Below, in pieces: positions 32,712 to 42,252 of a DNA stretch of 64,000 bases. The DNA lies in assembly GCA_016223135.1 (NCBI GenBank), contig JACRPQ010000015.1:124001-188000 (forward strand). The letters run 5' to 3'. The notes below the pieces were generated by a model that saw only the letters and a list, made by a program, of their open reading frames with translations, was not told the DNA's origin and did no database searches. The translations under genes and the position numbers were made by a program. Source of the DNA: Chloroflexota bacterium (GTDB taxonomy: Bacteria; Chloroflexota; Anaerolineae; Anaerolineales; Villigracilaceae). Position 1 is the stretch's first letter. Each line of letters starts with the position of its first letter.

Positions 32712-34109
32712 TTACCTGAAGGGACAGACATCCTCCGGCTTGTATATCCTGGCTTGCGACCCGTGATAATCGCTCCCCAGCGGAGTGAGAATCTCAGAGT
32801 GTTCCACCGCATATTGGATCGCCGCCGCGCAGCCATCGTACATTCTCTGCGTGGAGTGATACGCCTTCCAGAACGCGGTCGCCATTTCGGCGTAGGGACG
32901 GGCGTATGGGTCATTGCCGAATTTCTGTTGCAAGGTGTTGTAGGTTGTGCTTGCTTCTGCTTCTTGACCCTGCACGAGGTGGAGGAGCATGATGCGATAG
33001 TAGGCATACGCGGCGAGACGGGGGTATTCGGTGGGGTCTTCAGATAAATCTACAGAAGGGGTAGGAGTGCCATACCACGAAGAATCTAGAACAGCTTGTT
33101 CATATTTCTTGCGTTCTACAGACCACCACTCAAGATCTTCCTGAAAAATCACCTGCCTATAAAAATTCAAGGCAGTATTGTATTTTCCGAGCAAAGTTTC
33201 TAAGTCACCATCTTGGACGGCTTGGAACCGATAAATAGGTTGATCAAATTCTTCCGATTGTGTTGAGAAAAACTTCCCGTTCCAAGAAAGTGTTTTTACT
33301 TGAACACGCCAAGGTACAGACCAAGTCGGTGGTACGTTTCGTATTACTAATTCAAGAGTGCCATCATTGTTGGTGTCGGCAACTTTTTCGCTGATTACTC
33401 CCTCAACCCACATGTCTGACTCTGAAATAAGATCAGTATAAGTTTCTCCATTCCATTCCAGAATGTAATAACGGTAACAGCCTCCCCCGGTGCAACTACG
33501 TGTAATGACTATCAATTCTGGTAGTCCATTCGAATTCATGTCGAACACACCGTAGAATTCGATAAATATGCTTTCCGCATTGCCCGTAAAAAGTGTATAT
33601 TTTCCGCCAGAGCACGTGAAAATATAAAATTTACGAAAGCCGCTATTATGAACGTACATTAATTCAGGAATTCCGTCACCTGTTATGTCTTCGAGCCTCA
33701 CATCATGTGGGTAATAAAATGAGGGCAAGGCACCCAAGATAGTCTTTGTAGAGCCCCCATTGTTTAAGAATTCCAAAATCTTTTCTTCAGGCTTGATATT
33801 TGGATCATTGAAACTGAAAGATAGCTTGAGAGATGGGTTTTGCTTCGGACACTCCGCCTTCGGGGCGGGCGTAACCGTGACAACGGTCGAAACGTCGAAG
33901 GTTGGCGTGAAGGTGGGGATGGTGGGTAAAGGGGTGATGGAGGCGGTCGGTGTGGCGGAGGGGATGAGCGTCCGCGTGGGGGTGGGGGATGGGGTGGAGG
34001 TTAAGTTGTTTGAAACAGAGGCAGGCGCGGTTTGAGTCTGAAGCGGCGTCCCTCCGCACGCGGTGAGGAAGAATATGCCGATGAGCAGTCCTGTTAGAAG
34101 AGGTTTCAT
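32712..34109 (-). CDS. lipoprotein with FG-GAP/VCBS-like repeats
   Basis: This 465-residue lipoprotein (lipobox LTAC) has a Thr/Pro/Ser spacer (about 30-85). The body holds three Asp/Asn-rich calcium-site-like motifs of VCBS/FG-GAP type: DITGDGIPELMYV, FDMNSNGLPELIVI and ADTNNDGTLELVIR. A helical C-terminal region (about 330-465) with YYRIMLLHLVQGQEAEASTTYNTLQQKFG looks like TPR helices. It is probably a surface protein of binding function. The DNA of this gene looks more AT-rich than its neighbours in its middle third (about 33050-33800), which may mean a recent origin. Confidence 0.8.
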   Translation of the reverse strand: MKPLLTGLLIGIFFLTACGGTPLQTQTAPASVSNNLTSTPSPTPTRTLIPSATPTASITPLPTIPTFTPTFDVSTVVTVTPAPKAECPKQNPSLKLSFSFNDPNIKPEEKILEFLNNGGSTKTILGALPSFYYPHDVRLEDITGDGIPELMYVHNSGFRKFYIFTCSGGKYTLFTGNAESIFIEFYGVFDMNSNGLPELIVITRSCTGGGCYRYYILEWNGETYTDLISESDMWVEGVISEKVADTNNDGTLELVIRNVPPTWSVPWRVQVKTLSWNGKFFSTQSEEFDQPIYRFQAVQDGDLETLLGKYNTALNFYRQVIFQEDLEWWSVERKKYEQAVLDSSWYGTPTPSVDLSEDPTEYPRLAAYAYYRIMLLHLVQGQEAEASTTYNTLQQKFGNDPYARPYAEMATAFWKAYHSTQRMYDGCAAAIQYAVEHSEILTPLGSDYHGSQARIYKPEDVCPFR

Positions 34110-34336
34110 GGTATTGCATCCCCTGTGCTAATGAAAAAGGTGAGAGTTATTTGCGAGATGAGTATCACTTGGTTTCAAATAGTGTTTGATCACTTCTATA
34201 CCGGATATATCCCTTGCTCAGCAGCCGATAGAACTTGCTGCGCCTGGCTTTACAAAATTATACTCCGCGCGCCTTTTTCTTTTCCACACTCTTTTTTGTT
34301 GACGTCATACAACAATCATTGCTTTGAACATGGGCG

Positions 34337-34418
34337 TCTGATCACTGCTTACTGATCACTGCTTACTGATCACTGATCACTGCTTACTGCTTACTGCTTA
34401 CTGCTCACTGCTCACTAT
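34337..34418. repeat. intergenic heptamer array upstream of the FG-GAP lipoprotein, after der
   Basis: About eleven units of TGATCAC, TGCTTAC and TGCTCAC type run up to and over the der stop. The preceding 227 bases (34110-34336) are AT-rich; I see no gene or clear site in them. Confidence 0.9.
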
Positions 34419-35782
34419 TCTCTTCTTCCCTTGATCACAATCCGTATCGGCGTCCCCAAAAATCCATACTCGGCGCGGATTTGATTTTCCAGATAACGCA
34501 AGTACGAAAAGTGCATCAACGTCGGGTCGTTGACATAAATCATAAACGTCGGCGGGTCGGAGCGGACTTGGGTGCCGTAATACATCTTCAACTGCCGCCC
34601 GGCATGAGCCGGGTGCGGGTGCGCATCCTGCGCCTTGTGGATGACCTCGTTGATTTTGGAAGTGGTCAGCCGCGCCAGACGTTCCTCCTGCACGCGCAGC
34701 GCCATAGGCAACACCTGATCCACGCGCTGACCGGTCTTGGCAGAGATGAACAACAGCGGCACATAATCCATGAAATTCAAGTCGGCGCGAATCTTGCGCG
34801 TGTATTCCTCCATCGTGAACGAATCCTTCGGGATGGCATCCCATTTGTTGACGATGACCACACACGATTTCCACTGTTCAAGGATAAAGCCGGCAATGTG
34901 CGCATCCTGCGAGGTGATGCCCGTGGTCGCATCAATGACCAGCAGGGCAACATCCGCCCGTTCGATGGCTTTGAAAGAACGCAGCACGCTGAACTGCTCC
35001 ACGCCCGGTTCAATTTTTCCGCGCTTGCGGATGCCCGCCGTGTCAATCAGCGTGATGGGCAAGCCGTTGAATTCGATTTTCGTATCTATGGCGTCGCGCG
35101 TGGTGCCGGGGATGGGGCTGACAATGGCGCGCTCCTCGCCGACCAGTTTGTTCAACAGGCTCGACTTACCCGCATTCGGCTTGCCGACAATGGCAATTTT
35201 GACGCTCTCGTCTTCCTCCTCCGCTGCTTCCGCAGGGAAGGCGGCGACCAACACATCGAGCAAGTCGCCGGTGCCCGTCCCATGCACGGCAGAGATGGGG
35301 AGGGGTTCGCCCAGCCCCAGTTCATAGAATTGAGCCGCGTTGTCGCGCCGTTCCTTTGATTCGCATTTGTTCACCGCCACCAGGATGGGGGGATGAAGCG
35401 AACCGTCCGCCTGTTTTTTCTGGGAACGGCGAAGAATGTTTGCCACTTCGAGGTCGGGCGCGGTCACCCCCGCTTCGCCATCCACGACGAAGAGAATGGC
35501 ATCCGCTTCCTGAATCGCCGCCTGTGCCTGAGCCTTGATCTGCTCGATGAAATCCGCCGAGCCAATGGAAAGCGGAGTCTTGCCGCCATGCGTGGGGTCA
35601 ATGCCGCCGGTATCCACCACGTGAAAGGCGCGTCCGTTCCATTCGGCTTTGCCAAAGAGACGGTCGCGCGTGGTGCCGGGCGTATCGTCCACAATGGCGA
35701 GACGTTCGCCGACGAGACGGTTGAATAATGTACTTTTTCCGACGTTGGGCCTGCCAACGATGGCGACGATTGGTTTGCTCAT
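34415..35782 (-). CDS. der: ribosome-associated GTPase Der (EngA)
   Basis: This 455-residue protein has two tandem GTPase domains and a C-terminal KH-like domain. The first has G1 GRPNVGKST (10-18), G3 DTGG and G4 NKCE; the second has G1 GKPNAGKSS, G3 DTAG and G4 NKWD. The KH-like part is about 355-455. It is needed for assembly of the large ribosomal subunit. It runs in the same direction as cdaR/cdaA upstream with a gap of 48 bases. Its stop codon abuts a heptamer array. Confidence 0.96.
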   Translation of the reverse strand: MSKPIVAIVGRPNVGKSTLFNRLVGERLAIVDDTPGTTRDRLFGKAEWNGRAFHVVDTGGIDPTHGGKTPLSIGSADFIEQIKAQAQAAIQEADAILFVVDGEAGVTAPDLEVANILRRSQKKQADGSLHPPILVAVNKCESKERRDNAAQFYELGLGEPLPISAVHGTGTGDLLDVLVAAFPAEAAEEEDESVKIAIVGKPNAGKSSLLNKLVGEERAIVSPIPGTTRDAIDTKIEFNGLPITLIDTAGIRKRGKIEPGVEQFSVLRSFKAIERADVALLVIDATTGITSQDAHIAGFILEQWKSCVVIVNKWDAIPKDSFTMEEYTRKIRADLNFMDYVPLLFISAKTGQRVDQVLPMALRVQEERLARLTTSKINEVIHKAQDAHPHPAHAGRQLKMYYGTQVRSDPPTFMIYVNDPTLMHFSYLRYLENQIRAEYGFLGTPIRIVIKGRRE

Positions 35783-35830
35783 ATCTTCTTTTCTCTCTCC
35801 GTGTTGGGGAGATGTCAGGGGTGAGGGTTC

Positions 35831-37081
35831 TTACGGCGATGGCGATGGTGTGACGGTCGGTGTGCCGGGCAAGGATAATACCACTTCTATCGTCCCGGGC
35901 AAAATGGATTCGACCTCCACATTTTCGAGCAGAATATCCACCAGCGGGGTAAGTTGATGCGTGCCGGGTCCCAGCCCGCTCACGTCCACTGTCACAATGA
36001 CATCCTGCGGCGTGAGCGAATCCAGCGTGGGCAGGGGACCGGAAATGATGACATCCACCGTCTGCGGTAGGATGCGCGCCGTGATGCCTTCGCTCAGCCC
36101 GATGACATGCACCTCCTGATTGAGAAGGGTCAGGCTGGTTTGAATGGGCGAGATGCCCACCGTCACCTGCACGGTCTGTGCGCCGACCAGGGTGACGTTT
36201 TCAGGCAGGTTGAGTGCCAGGCGGGTGGTGATGTCTTCGTCTGCGCCTTGCAGGTCGAGCGGCTGAGTCTCCACCACGCCGGGCAGGCTGGCAACCAAGT
36301 CAGGATCGGATGCGAAGACCGTGACCACCGGCGGGAAGACCGAGATGTTCTCGAGCCGGTAGCCGGGGGCGATTTGCCCGGTCACTATCACTTTGACCGC
36401 TACATCGCGGAAGCCGCCCTGCTGGCTGACCGGCACGCTCACTTGAACGGTCTCCGGCGTGAGCGTAAGCCCTTGCAGGACGGTGTTGTTTTCATCCAAA
36501 ATCTGAATGGGAAGCGCCTGCTCCAGATTTTCGCGTGCGTTTGCCAGATTGATGACAACGCGCGCGTGGACAGCCTGATTGACCAGCGACTCCGGACCGG
36601 AAATGAGCACGATTTCTGGAGAAAGAACCGCCTCGCCTGGCTGATAACCGAGGGCGGGAATGCCGCTGACCAGTTTTTCGATGGTCAGGGTGCGGGTGGC
36701 GACCGGTTCGAGTTTGACGGTGACCGTTACCGGCGAGACAAGAACGATTTGGTAGGGGCGCGCCAGAACGCGAATCTGAACCGCGACTTCATGTTCGCCG
36801 GCGTCGAGCCCCGAAAGGTCCAGTGTTGCCTGCACGGAGCGTTCGGTGGCGTTGAGTTGTTCCCATACGGAGCGGGGCGCACGCAGAGTGACCTCCACCG
36901 TATTGGGAACGTCGGAGGTGATGATCAGCGTGGGCGCTTTGCCGACGATTTCGAGCGGCACGGGGCTGGGGTAGATGCGGATTTCATCCGGGTCTGCCGA
37001 GGTGACAGCAGATACCCAAACGGCAATGCCCAGCACGAGCGCAAGCAGAAAGGTGCGAAAGTTGGCGGCGAATGTGCGCAT
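35831..37081 (-). CDS. cdaR: YbbR-domain protein, CdaA regulator CdaR
   Basis: This 416-residue protein has an N-terminal membrane segment (about 8-28) and four tandem YbbR-like beta domains (about 30-400) carrying repeated motifs such as VTVKLEPVATRTL, GYQPGEAVLSPEIVLISGPESLV and GYRLENISVFPPVVTVFASDPDLV. CdaR binds and modulates the diadenylate cyclase CdaA from the outer face of the membrane. It starts one base after the cdaA stop. The C-terminus ends in a Pro/Thr/Ser stretch. Confidence 0.9.
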   Translation of the reverse strand: MRTFAANFRTFLLALVLGIAVWVSAVTSADPDEIRIYPSPVPLEIVGKAPTLIITSDVPNTVEVTLRAPRSVWEQLNATERSVQATLDLSGLDAGEHEVAVQIRVLARPYQIVLVSPVTVTVKLEPVATRTLTIEKLVSGIPALGYQPGEAVLSPEIVLISGPESLVNQAVHARVVINLANARENLEQALPIQILDENNTVLQGLTLTPETVQVSVPVSQQGGFRDVAVKVIVTGQIAPGYRLENISVFPPVVTVFASDPDLVASLPGVVETQPLDLQGADEDITTRLALNLPENVTLVGAQTVQVTVGISPIQTSLTLLNQEVHVIGLSEGITARILPQTVDVIISGPLPTLDSLTPQDVIVTVDVSGLGPGTHQLTPLVDILLENVEVESILPGTIEVVLSLPGTPTVTPSPSP

Positions 37082-37082
37082 C

Positions 37083-37958
37083 TTATTCGTCCTTCCTGGC
37101 GGGGCGGTGAGGGAAGAAACGCTTCACCCAGACCTGCTGAGGGGTGGTCATCTCCGGGCGAAAGAACGCAGCGAGGATTTTTTCCAGCCGTTCGGGGTCT
37201 ATGCGGCGGATCATGCGCCCGGCGTGGGAAATGGAAATGGACCCGCTCTGTTCCGACACGACAATGGATACCGCGTCACTCACCTCCGACACACCGAGGG
37301 CGGCTCGGTGCCTCAACCCCATCTGGCGTTCGGGCGAACGGTTGAGCACGCCGCTGGCAGAGAGCGGCATGACACATGCCGCGGCGACGATGCGCCCCTC
37401 AGCGATGATGACAGCGCCATCGTGCAGGGGGGTATCGGGGTAGAAGATTTGCAGGAGCAGTTCGGGAGTTACGTGGGCGCGCATTTGGACACCGGTTTCG
37501 ATGTATTGCTCAAGGCTGTCCTGCCGCTGGATGACGATGAGTGCGCCGTGCTGTCGGGCAGAGAGGCGGGTGGCGGCTTCCACAATGGCGCGGAGGACTT
37601 TGGCGGTATCCGCATCGGCGGGGCGGGCAGTAGTGGCGGCGAGGGTAAAAATGCCGGCACGTCCCAGCCGTTCGAGGGCGCGGCGGATTTCGGGGGCAAA
37701 GACGACAGGAATTGCCACCAGCAGGGCAGGCAGGGCATTTTGCACCAGCCATGAGAAGGCGGGCAGTTCGACCAGCGTGGTGAAGAGAACCAAGGTGACA
37801 ACCAGAAAGATGACGCCGCGCAGTAACACCATCGCCTGTGTGTCGCGGAACGAGTAAAGCACAGCGAAGAAGATGAGCGTGACGAGCAGAATGTCGAGGA
37901 CGCTCAGCCAGTTGAGTCTTTGGAAGATATAGAGGAGGTTGTCGAGGAAAGTTGCCAT
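37083..37958 (-). CDS. cdaA: diadenylate cyclase CdaA
   Basis: Makes cyclic di-AMP from two ATP. The 291-residue protein has three N-terminal membrane helices (about 18-36, 40-60 and 73-90 by eye) and a DAC (DisA_N) domain with the catalytic motifs DGA (180-182, TPLHDGAVII) and RHR (216-218, MGLRHRAALGVSE). Paired with cdaR in the same order as in Firmicutes, but glmM is not next to them here. c-di-AMP typically controls potassium and osmolyte uptake and wall balance. Confidence 0.95.
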   Translation of the reverse strand: MATFLDNLLYIFQRLNWLSVLDILLVTLIFFAVLYSFRDTQAMVLLRGVIFLVVTLVLFTTLVELPAFSWLVQNALPALLVAIPVVFAPEIRRALERLGRAGIFTLAATTARPADADTAKVLRAIVEAATRLSARQHGALIVIQRQDSLEQYIETGVQMRAHVTPELLLQIFYPDTPLHDGAVIIAEGRIVAAACVMPLSASGVLNRSPERQMGLRHRAALGVSEVSDAVSIVVSEQSGSISISHAGRMIRRIDPERLEKILAAFFRPEMTTPQQVWVKRFFPHRPARKDE

Positions 37959-38120
37959 TCGAGTGTGCGCAGAGGCATCCTATAAACGCCCCTGCCGGTC
38001 CATCTGCCAGGCGGGGTTGTTCGAACTGTTTGTGCTTTCCGCCCTATGATAAACCCGTCTGATGGTTTGCGGTATTGCCGGCGGGTAGTGTAAGCGGGGT
38101 GAGGATGGATGCTTACGGTG

Positions 38121-39266
38121 TCAGATGGGGCGGAGGACGCGGTCAGCGCGGAGTTGCTTGAAGAATAACGCCGAACCTTTTGGCATGGATTCGAGGGCGG
38201 CGTCGGTCCATGCCTGCACGCCGAGACCTTCGGGGGTTTGGCGTTCGTAACCGGTTTGTTTCCAAACGGCGTCGAAGCCGACCAGGTCAATGGGCGGGAA
38301 GACCAGCGACGCCTCGCATTGCAGTTCGCCGGCGGCGCGTTCGATTTCGCTCAGCAGCAAGGGCAGGGCGCGGGCGGCGGAGGCTTTGGGGTCGAGGTAT
38401 AGGTCGGTGGTGCGGGCGACCAGGTTTTCCACTTGCCAGCCTGCCACACCCACGAGTTCATTGCCCATGTAAAGGAGGAGAAAGGCTTTGTCGCCGAAGG
38501 CGTTCATCACTTCGTCGCGGGTCACGGTTCGTCTGCCGCGGCTCACGCGGGTGATGAAGTCGGCGATTTTTTGCGCGTCGCGCGGTCTGCCGCGCTGGAG
38601 GGAAAAGGCTTCGGGACCTGCCTCGGGCTGGGTGAGGGTTCGGGCGGCAGGTTCCGCTTGCGGGGCGGGAAGGATGCGTTTCCATGCCGCGTCCACTTGT
38701 TTCCACAGGTCTTCGATGGAGCCGTTGTTTTTGAGGACAACAGTGGCAGCGTTTATCTTTTCTTGTTGCGGGGATTGGGCGTGGATACGCTGGAGGGCGT
38801 CTTCCATGCTCATGCCGCGTTTTTGGAGGAGCCGCTCGATCTGGACCTTTTGGTCTGCTTCGGTGACCCAGATGCTGTCGCACTTGTGGCGGAGGTCGGT
38901 TTCGAGCAGTTTGATGGCTTCGATGACGACCACGTTTTGTGAGGCGTGGCGGATGAGCAGGTCAATTGCCTGAGCGACGAAGGGGTGGATGATGTCTTCG
39001 AGTTGGGCAAGCGCCTGACTATCTGAAAAGACGAGCCGTCCCAAGCGGGCGCGGTTGATTTGCCCGTCGGGGTCGAGCAGCCATTTGCCGAATTTATCCA
39101 GCACGGGCTGGTAGCCGGGCGCGCCTTTGGCGATGACGCGGTGGGCGAGAGCGTCGGCGTCAATGGTGTAGGCGCCGAGATGTTCGAGCATGCGCCGCAC
39201 GACGCTTTTGCCGGTGGCGATGTTGCCGGTCAGACCGATGACGATTTTGCCTTGCCAGTTGCTCAA
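38121..39266 (-). CDS. coaE: dephospho-CoA kinase with C-terminal GNAT-like domain
   Basis: Residues 1-200 are CoaE: P-loop GLTGNIATGKS (11-21), the Asp in TIDADALAHRVI, and the lid PFVAQAIDLLIRH. It phosphorylates dephospho-CoA, the last step of CoA synthesis. A Pro/Ala/Glu spacer follows (about 195-215), then about 165 residues resembling a GNAT acyltransferase fold (RDAQKIADFITRVSRG, FLLLYMGNELVGVAGWQVEN, DLYLDPKASAARALPLLLSEIERAA). The usual CoaE ends near 200, so this is a fusion. It starts with TTG, with GGAG 5 bases upstream. No partner genes for CoA synthesis are next to it. Confidence 0.88.
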   Translation of the reverse strand: MSNWQGKIVIGLTGNIATGKSVVRRMLEHLGAYTIDADALAHRVIAKGAPGYQPVLDKFGKWLLDPDGQINRARLGRLVFSDSQALAQLEDIIHPFVAQAIDLLIRHASQNVVVIEAIKLLETDLRHKCDSIWVTEADQKVQIERLLQKRGMSMEDALQRIHAQSPQQEKINAATVVLKNNGSIEDLWKQVDAAWKRILPAPQAEPAARTLTQPEAGPEAFSLQRGRPRDAQKIADFITRVSRGRRTVTRDEVMNAFGDKAFLLLYMGNELVGVAGWQVENLVARTTDLYLDPKASAARALPLLLSEIERAAGELQCEASLVFPPIDLVGFDAVWKQTGYERQTPEGLGVQAWTDAALESMPKGSALFFKQLRADRVLRPI

Positions 39267-39362
39267 GTTGACTCCATGAATGTAGGATGCTGTGTTCGTA
39301 TTCTAATGTCTTTTGCTGGATTTTCCAATGTTTGATCCTTTTCAAGAGTGTCAGCCCGCCGG

Positions 39363-39391
39363 TTGACTTGTATCTCTTGAGCGTGTATGAT
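39363..39391 (+). promoter_or_regulatory. rnpB promoter
   Basis: TTGACT (39363-39368), exactly 17 bases, TATGAT (39386-39391). The inferred start near 39398 agrees with the first base of the P1 helix of the RNA. Confidence 0.85.
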
Positions 39392-39398
39392 GAGGTTG

Positions 39399-39846
39399 CC
39401 TCAGGCTGGTCGGGCGGTCGCGGTCCTGCGTTGACGGGATCGAGGAAAGTCCGCACTCCATAGAGCACGACGTCGGGCAGCACCCGGGGCGGGGAACCCT
39501 CCGTGAGGAGCTAACCTGCCGGATGAGGGCCACAGAAACAGACTGCCTTTGTGCCTGCTTTTGGCGGGCACAGAGGTGAGGGTGAAAAGGTGGTGTAAAA
39601 GACCACCGGCATCCGTAGTAATACGGATGGCCAGGTAACCCCCGTCGGGAGCAAGACCAAGCAGGGACGAAGCCATCGGTTGATGGCGGGAGGCTGCTCG
39701 CCTTCATAAGCGCCCTCCCATGCGATGGGAGGGTCAGTCCCGGGTAGGTCGCATCGAGCGGCACGGCAACGCGCCGCCCAGAGAGATGATCGCCCAGTGG
39801 CGCTCCGGCGCCATGGACAGAATGCGGCTTATAGACCAGCCTGAGG
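39399..39846 (+). ncRNA. rnpB: RNase P RNA, bacterial type A
   Basis: The catalytic RNA that trims tRNA 5' leaders. The ends pair in P1: CCTCAGGCTGGTC (39399-39411) with GACCAGCCTGAGG (39834-39846). The conserved P4 and core are seen: GAGGAAAGTCCGCACTCC (about 39432) and ACAGAATGCGGCTTATAGACC-type 3' core (about 39817). AGGGTGAAAAGGTGGTGTAAAAGACCACC (stems near 39578-39607) and the AGACCAAGCAGGG stretch fit the specificity domain. Length about 448 bases. Confidence 0.93.
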
Positions 39847-39857
39847 AGGACGGCAAC

Positions 39858-39894
39858 AAAAATCCCGCCGGGAAGGGCGGGATTTTGATTTTTA
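39858..39894. terminator. rnpB terminator, also for the convergent TPR gene
   Basis: Eleven-base perfect stem AAAATCCCGCC (39859-39869) with GGCGGGATTTT (39876-39886), loop of 6, followed by GATTTTT. A run of A on the other side allows use from the minus strand. Confidence 0.88.
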
Positions 39895-42198
39895 CCCCTG
39901 CAACTGCATCAGCAATTGACGGTACTGGGCGGCGTTGGGCGGGTTCATTAACAGGATTTGATTGATGATGACAATCGCCTCTTCTTTTTTACCGGTATCC
40001 AGCAGGGATTCGGCGAGCGCGTCGAGTTCCCGCACGGCGTCTTCCACACGCCCAGCCTGATGATATGCCTGCGCCAGCCCGCGCCGCAGGGTGGCATCGC
40101 CAGGGCGTTCTTCGAGCAGTCCTTCGATGAAGGGGATGGCGCGGTCACTGTTGCCGTGAGTTTGCAAATACGCGAGGTAACTCTCCAACTCGGCGGCGGC
40201 TTGCGCCGGCTGCCCCAGCCGCAGACTGAGGTCAATCAAATTTTTACGCGCCGTCTCATCGTCCGGGCGAAGCGTGCGAATCTGCTCGTAGACGCGAACG
40301 GCTTGTTTCCAATCCAATCGCTGCATATCAATATCTGCCATGCGCTGCAGAATGTGGACGTTCCATTGACGGTCTGCGTTGGCTTGCTGGACGACGCGCA
40401 GGGCAGTGGTATAGGTCTTGCGGGCGTTATCGAGGTCTGCCAGGCGATAGTAGATGTCTGCCAGTTCGAGGTATTCGCGGATCGCGTCGTCCACCTGACC
40501 GCGCGCCACCAGTTGATCGATCAGGCGGGTACGCGCTTTCATATCCATGGGCGAGAGTTGGATGACGCGTTTCAAAATGCGGGCTGCCTGCGCCGCCTCG
40601 CCGCGCACGCTGTATGCCTGCGCCACCGCCGAGAACTTGGCAATTGCCTCGGGGATGTGATTTTCGCGCACCAGCAGGTCGCCTATCAGGATGTGAAGAG
40701 GCAGGTACGCGGGGGCATGGGTCAGCGCGTGGAACGCTTCTTCCATGGCGGTGCGCAATTGTCCCGCACGCGCCAGTTGATGGATATGATTGATGGCTTC
40801 GAGCACCTGACTGGATTGCGCCTGCAGGAGGACATCTGCCAGCGGCATGAGCATCTCGCTCTTGGGCATTTGTTCACGGGATTGATGCAGGTGATCGCGC
40901 CAGTTTGGACGCATCAGCAAGGTGTGGATGTTTTCGCACAGACGCTTGTGCGCTTCTTCCTCCGCCTGGGCTGCCTGCGCCTCGATGAGCGGTTCGTACA
41001 TCTGACGGATTTCATCCGCATGTTCCGGCGGGACGACGGCGGCATCGGCGATTTTTAACGCTTCGAGATATTCGACAGCGGCTTGCTGCCAGCGCCCGAG
41101 TTTGCGGTTGATCTGCCCCATGAGCAAGCGTGCGCCCAGGTTGAAGTCGTTGTGTTTGACGGCGTGCACCAGATGACGCAAGGCGGATTCGAAGCGTTCC
41201 TCGTTGGCGCGCAGCAAGCCCAAGTTGAAGTAAAGAGCGGGATGGGTGAAGCCACCTTCGAGGGCGCCTTCGAGTTCCTCGGCGGCTTGGGCGTCTTTGC
41301 CTTTGCTCTGCAAGTCAATTGCCTGACCGAGGTGCAGGACGACCTTTGCCTGCTCGTTCTTCTGGATGTTCAACGGAGCGGTGCCGCGCATAAGCGCCTG
41401 CATGCCGCGGCGTGATTGTTGTGCGGAGGCGTTTTCCTCGCTGGAGTAGTCGAAGAGAATCTCTGCCAGACGCGTAAGGGCTTTTTGGCGGGCTTCCGCT
41501 ACCGGGTCCAAGCCAGAATCGGTCTCTTTGGGTTTGTCCAGTTGTTTGACCTGCGCCATGGCGATGGGTCCCGTCCCGCCTTTGGGACGCAGGGGTTTGG
41601 GGAGCAGCTGCCCGGCGCGCAGGAGAGTCTGCGCTTGTTTTGCTTCGGCGCTTTCGGGCATGATCTGCAGGGCTTTGTTGACGAGTTCAACCGTTTTTTC
41701 GAGGTTGCCTGTGCGCTGGACGAGGCTTGCCACGGCGAGGTATTCGGCGACTGCCTGCACTTTGTGTCCCAGCCGTTCGTGGGCAAGCGCCAGCCGTGAG
41801 CGGGCAAGCATGTGTTCGGGGTTGAGCGAGGTGACGCGCACCCAGTTTTCGATGGCTTTGTCCACGTCGCGTTGGTTGAGGAAGAGGTCGGCGGCTTTGA
41901 GGGCGGCTTCGATGGCTTCTTTGAGCTGCCCGGTGCGTTCGAGCAGTTGCGCCAGTTTTTCCATGGCAACGGGGTCCTGCGGTGAGACCTGCGCGGCGCG
42001 TTTGTAGATTTCCAGCGCTTCATCGTATTCGCCCTGTTGGACCAAAGCCAACCCCAGGCTGTTGAGCGCCTTGGGGTGGTCGGGGAATTCCTGCAGGGCG
42101 TTGCGATAGGCAGCGGCGGCTTTGCTCCACTCCTGGTCCCAGGCATAGGAATGTCCCTCATTCATGGCTTTTTGGAAAATGTCTTCTCGACCGGGCAT
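39892..42198 (-). CDS. tetratricopeptide-repeat protein
   Basis: This 768-residue protein is built almost wholly of TPR units: from YRNALQEFPDHPKALNSLGLALVQQGEYDEALEIYKRAAQ near the N-terminus, through a low-complexity break (about 200-240), to ALRVVQQANADRQWNVHILQRMADIDMQRLDWKQAVRVYEQIRTLRPDD and EELPG-like units at the C-terminus. There is no signal peptide or catalytic domain, so it is a cytoplasmic scaffold. A -10 box 7 bases before the ATG predicts a leaderless mRNA. The partner is unknown. Confidence 0.85.
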   Translation of the reverse strand: MPGREDIFQKAMNEGHSYAWDQEWSKAAAAYRNALQEFPDHPKALNSLGLALVQQGEYDEALEIYKRAAQVSPQDPVAMEKLAQLLERTGQLKEAIEAALKAADLFLNQRDVDKAIENWVRVTSLNPEHMLARSRLALAHERLGHKVQAVAEYLAVASLVQRTGNLEKTVELVNKALQIMPESAEAKQAQTLLRAGQLLPKPLRPKGGTGPIAMAQVKQLDKPKETDSGLDPVAEARQKALTRLAEILFDYSSEENASAQQSRRGMQALMRGTAPLNIQKNEQAKVVLHLGQAIDLQSKGKDAQAAEELEGALEGGFTHPALYFNLGLLRANEERFESALRHLVHAVKHNDFNLGARLLMGQINRKLGRWQQAAVEYLEALKIADAAVVPPEHADEIRQMYEPLIEAQAAQAEEEAHKRLCENIHTLLMRPNWRDHLHQSREQMPKSEMLMPLADVLLQAQSSQVLEAINHIHQLARAGQLRTAMEEAFHALTHAPAYLPLHILIGDLLVRENHIPEAIAKFSAVAQAYSVRGEAAQAARILKRVIQLSPMDMKARTRLIDQLVARGQVDDAIREYLELADIYYRLADLDNARKTYTTALRVVQQANADRQWNVHILQRMADIDMQRLDWKQAVRVYEQIRTLRPDDETARKNLIDLSLRLGQPAQAAAELESYLAYLQTHGNSDRAIPFIEGLLEERPGDATLRRGLAQAYHQAGRVEDAVRELDALAESLLDTGKKEEAIVIINQILLMNPPNAAQYRQLLMQLQG

Positions 42199-42204
42199 GT
42201 CCCC

Positions 42205-42210
42205 ATTATA
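42205..42210 (-). promoter_or_regulatory. -10 box for a leaderless TPR mRNA
   Basis: Minus-strand TATAAT ends 7 bases before the ATG at 42198. No good -35 is seen at 16-18 bases and no ribosome binding site fits. Confidence 0.5.
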
Positions 42211-42252
42211 ACGTAAGGGCGTGAATGGCTGTCGTTACATTTGTCTTATTTC

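Noticed and set aside
34337-34418. CRISPR array
   Set aside because: The repeat period is 7 bases with no spacers; no cas genes are in the window.
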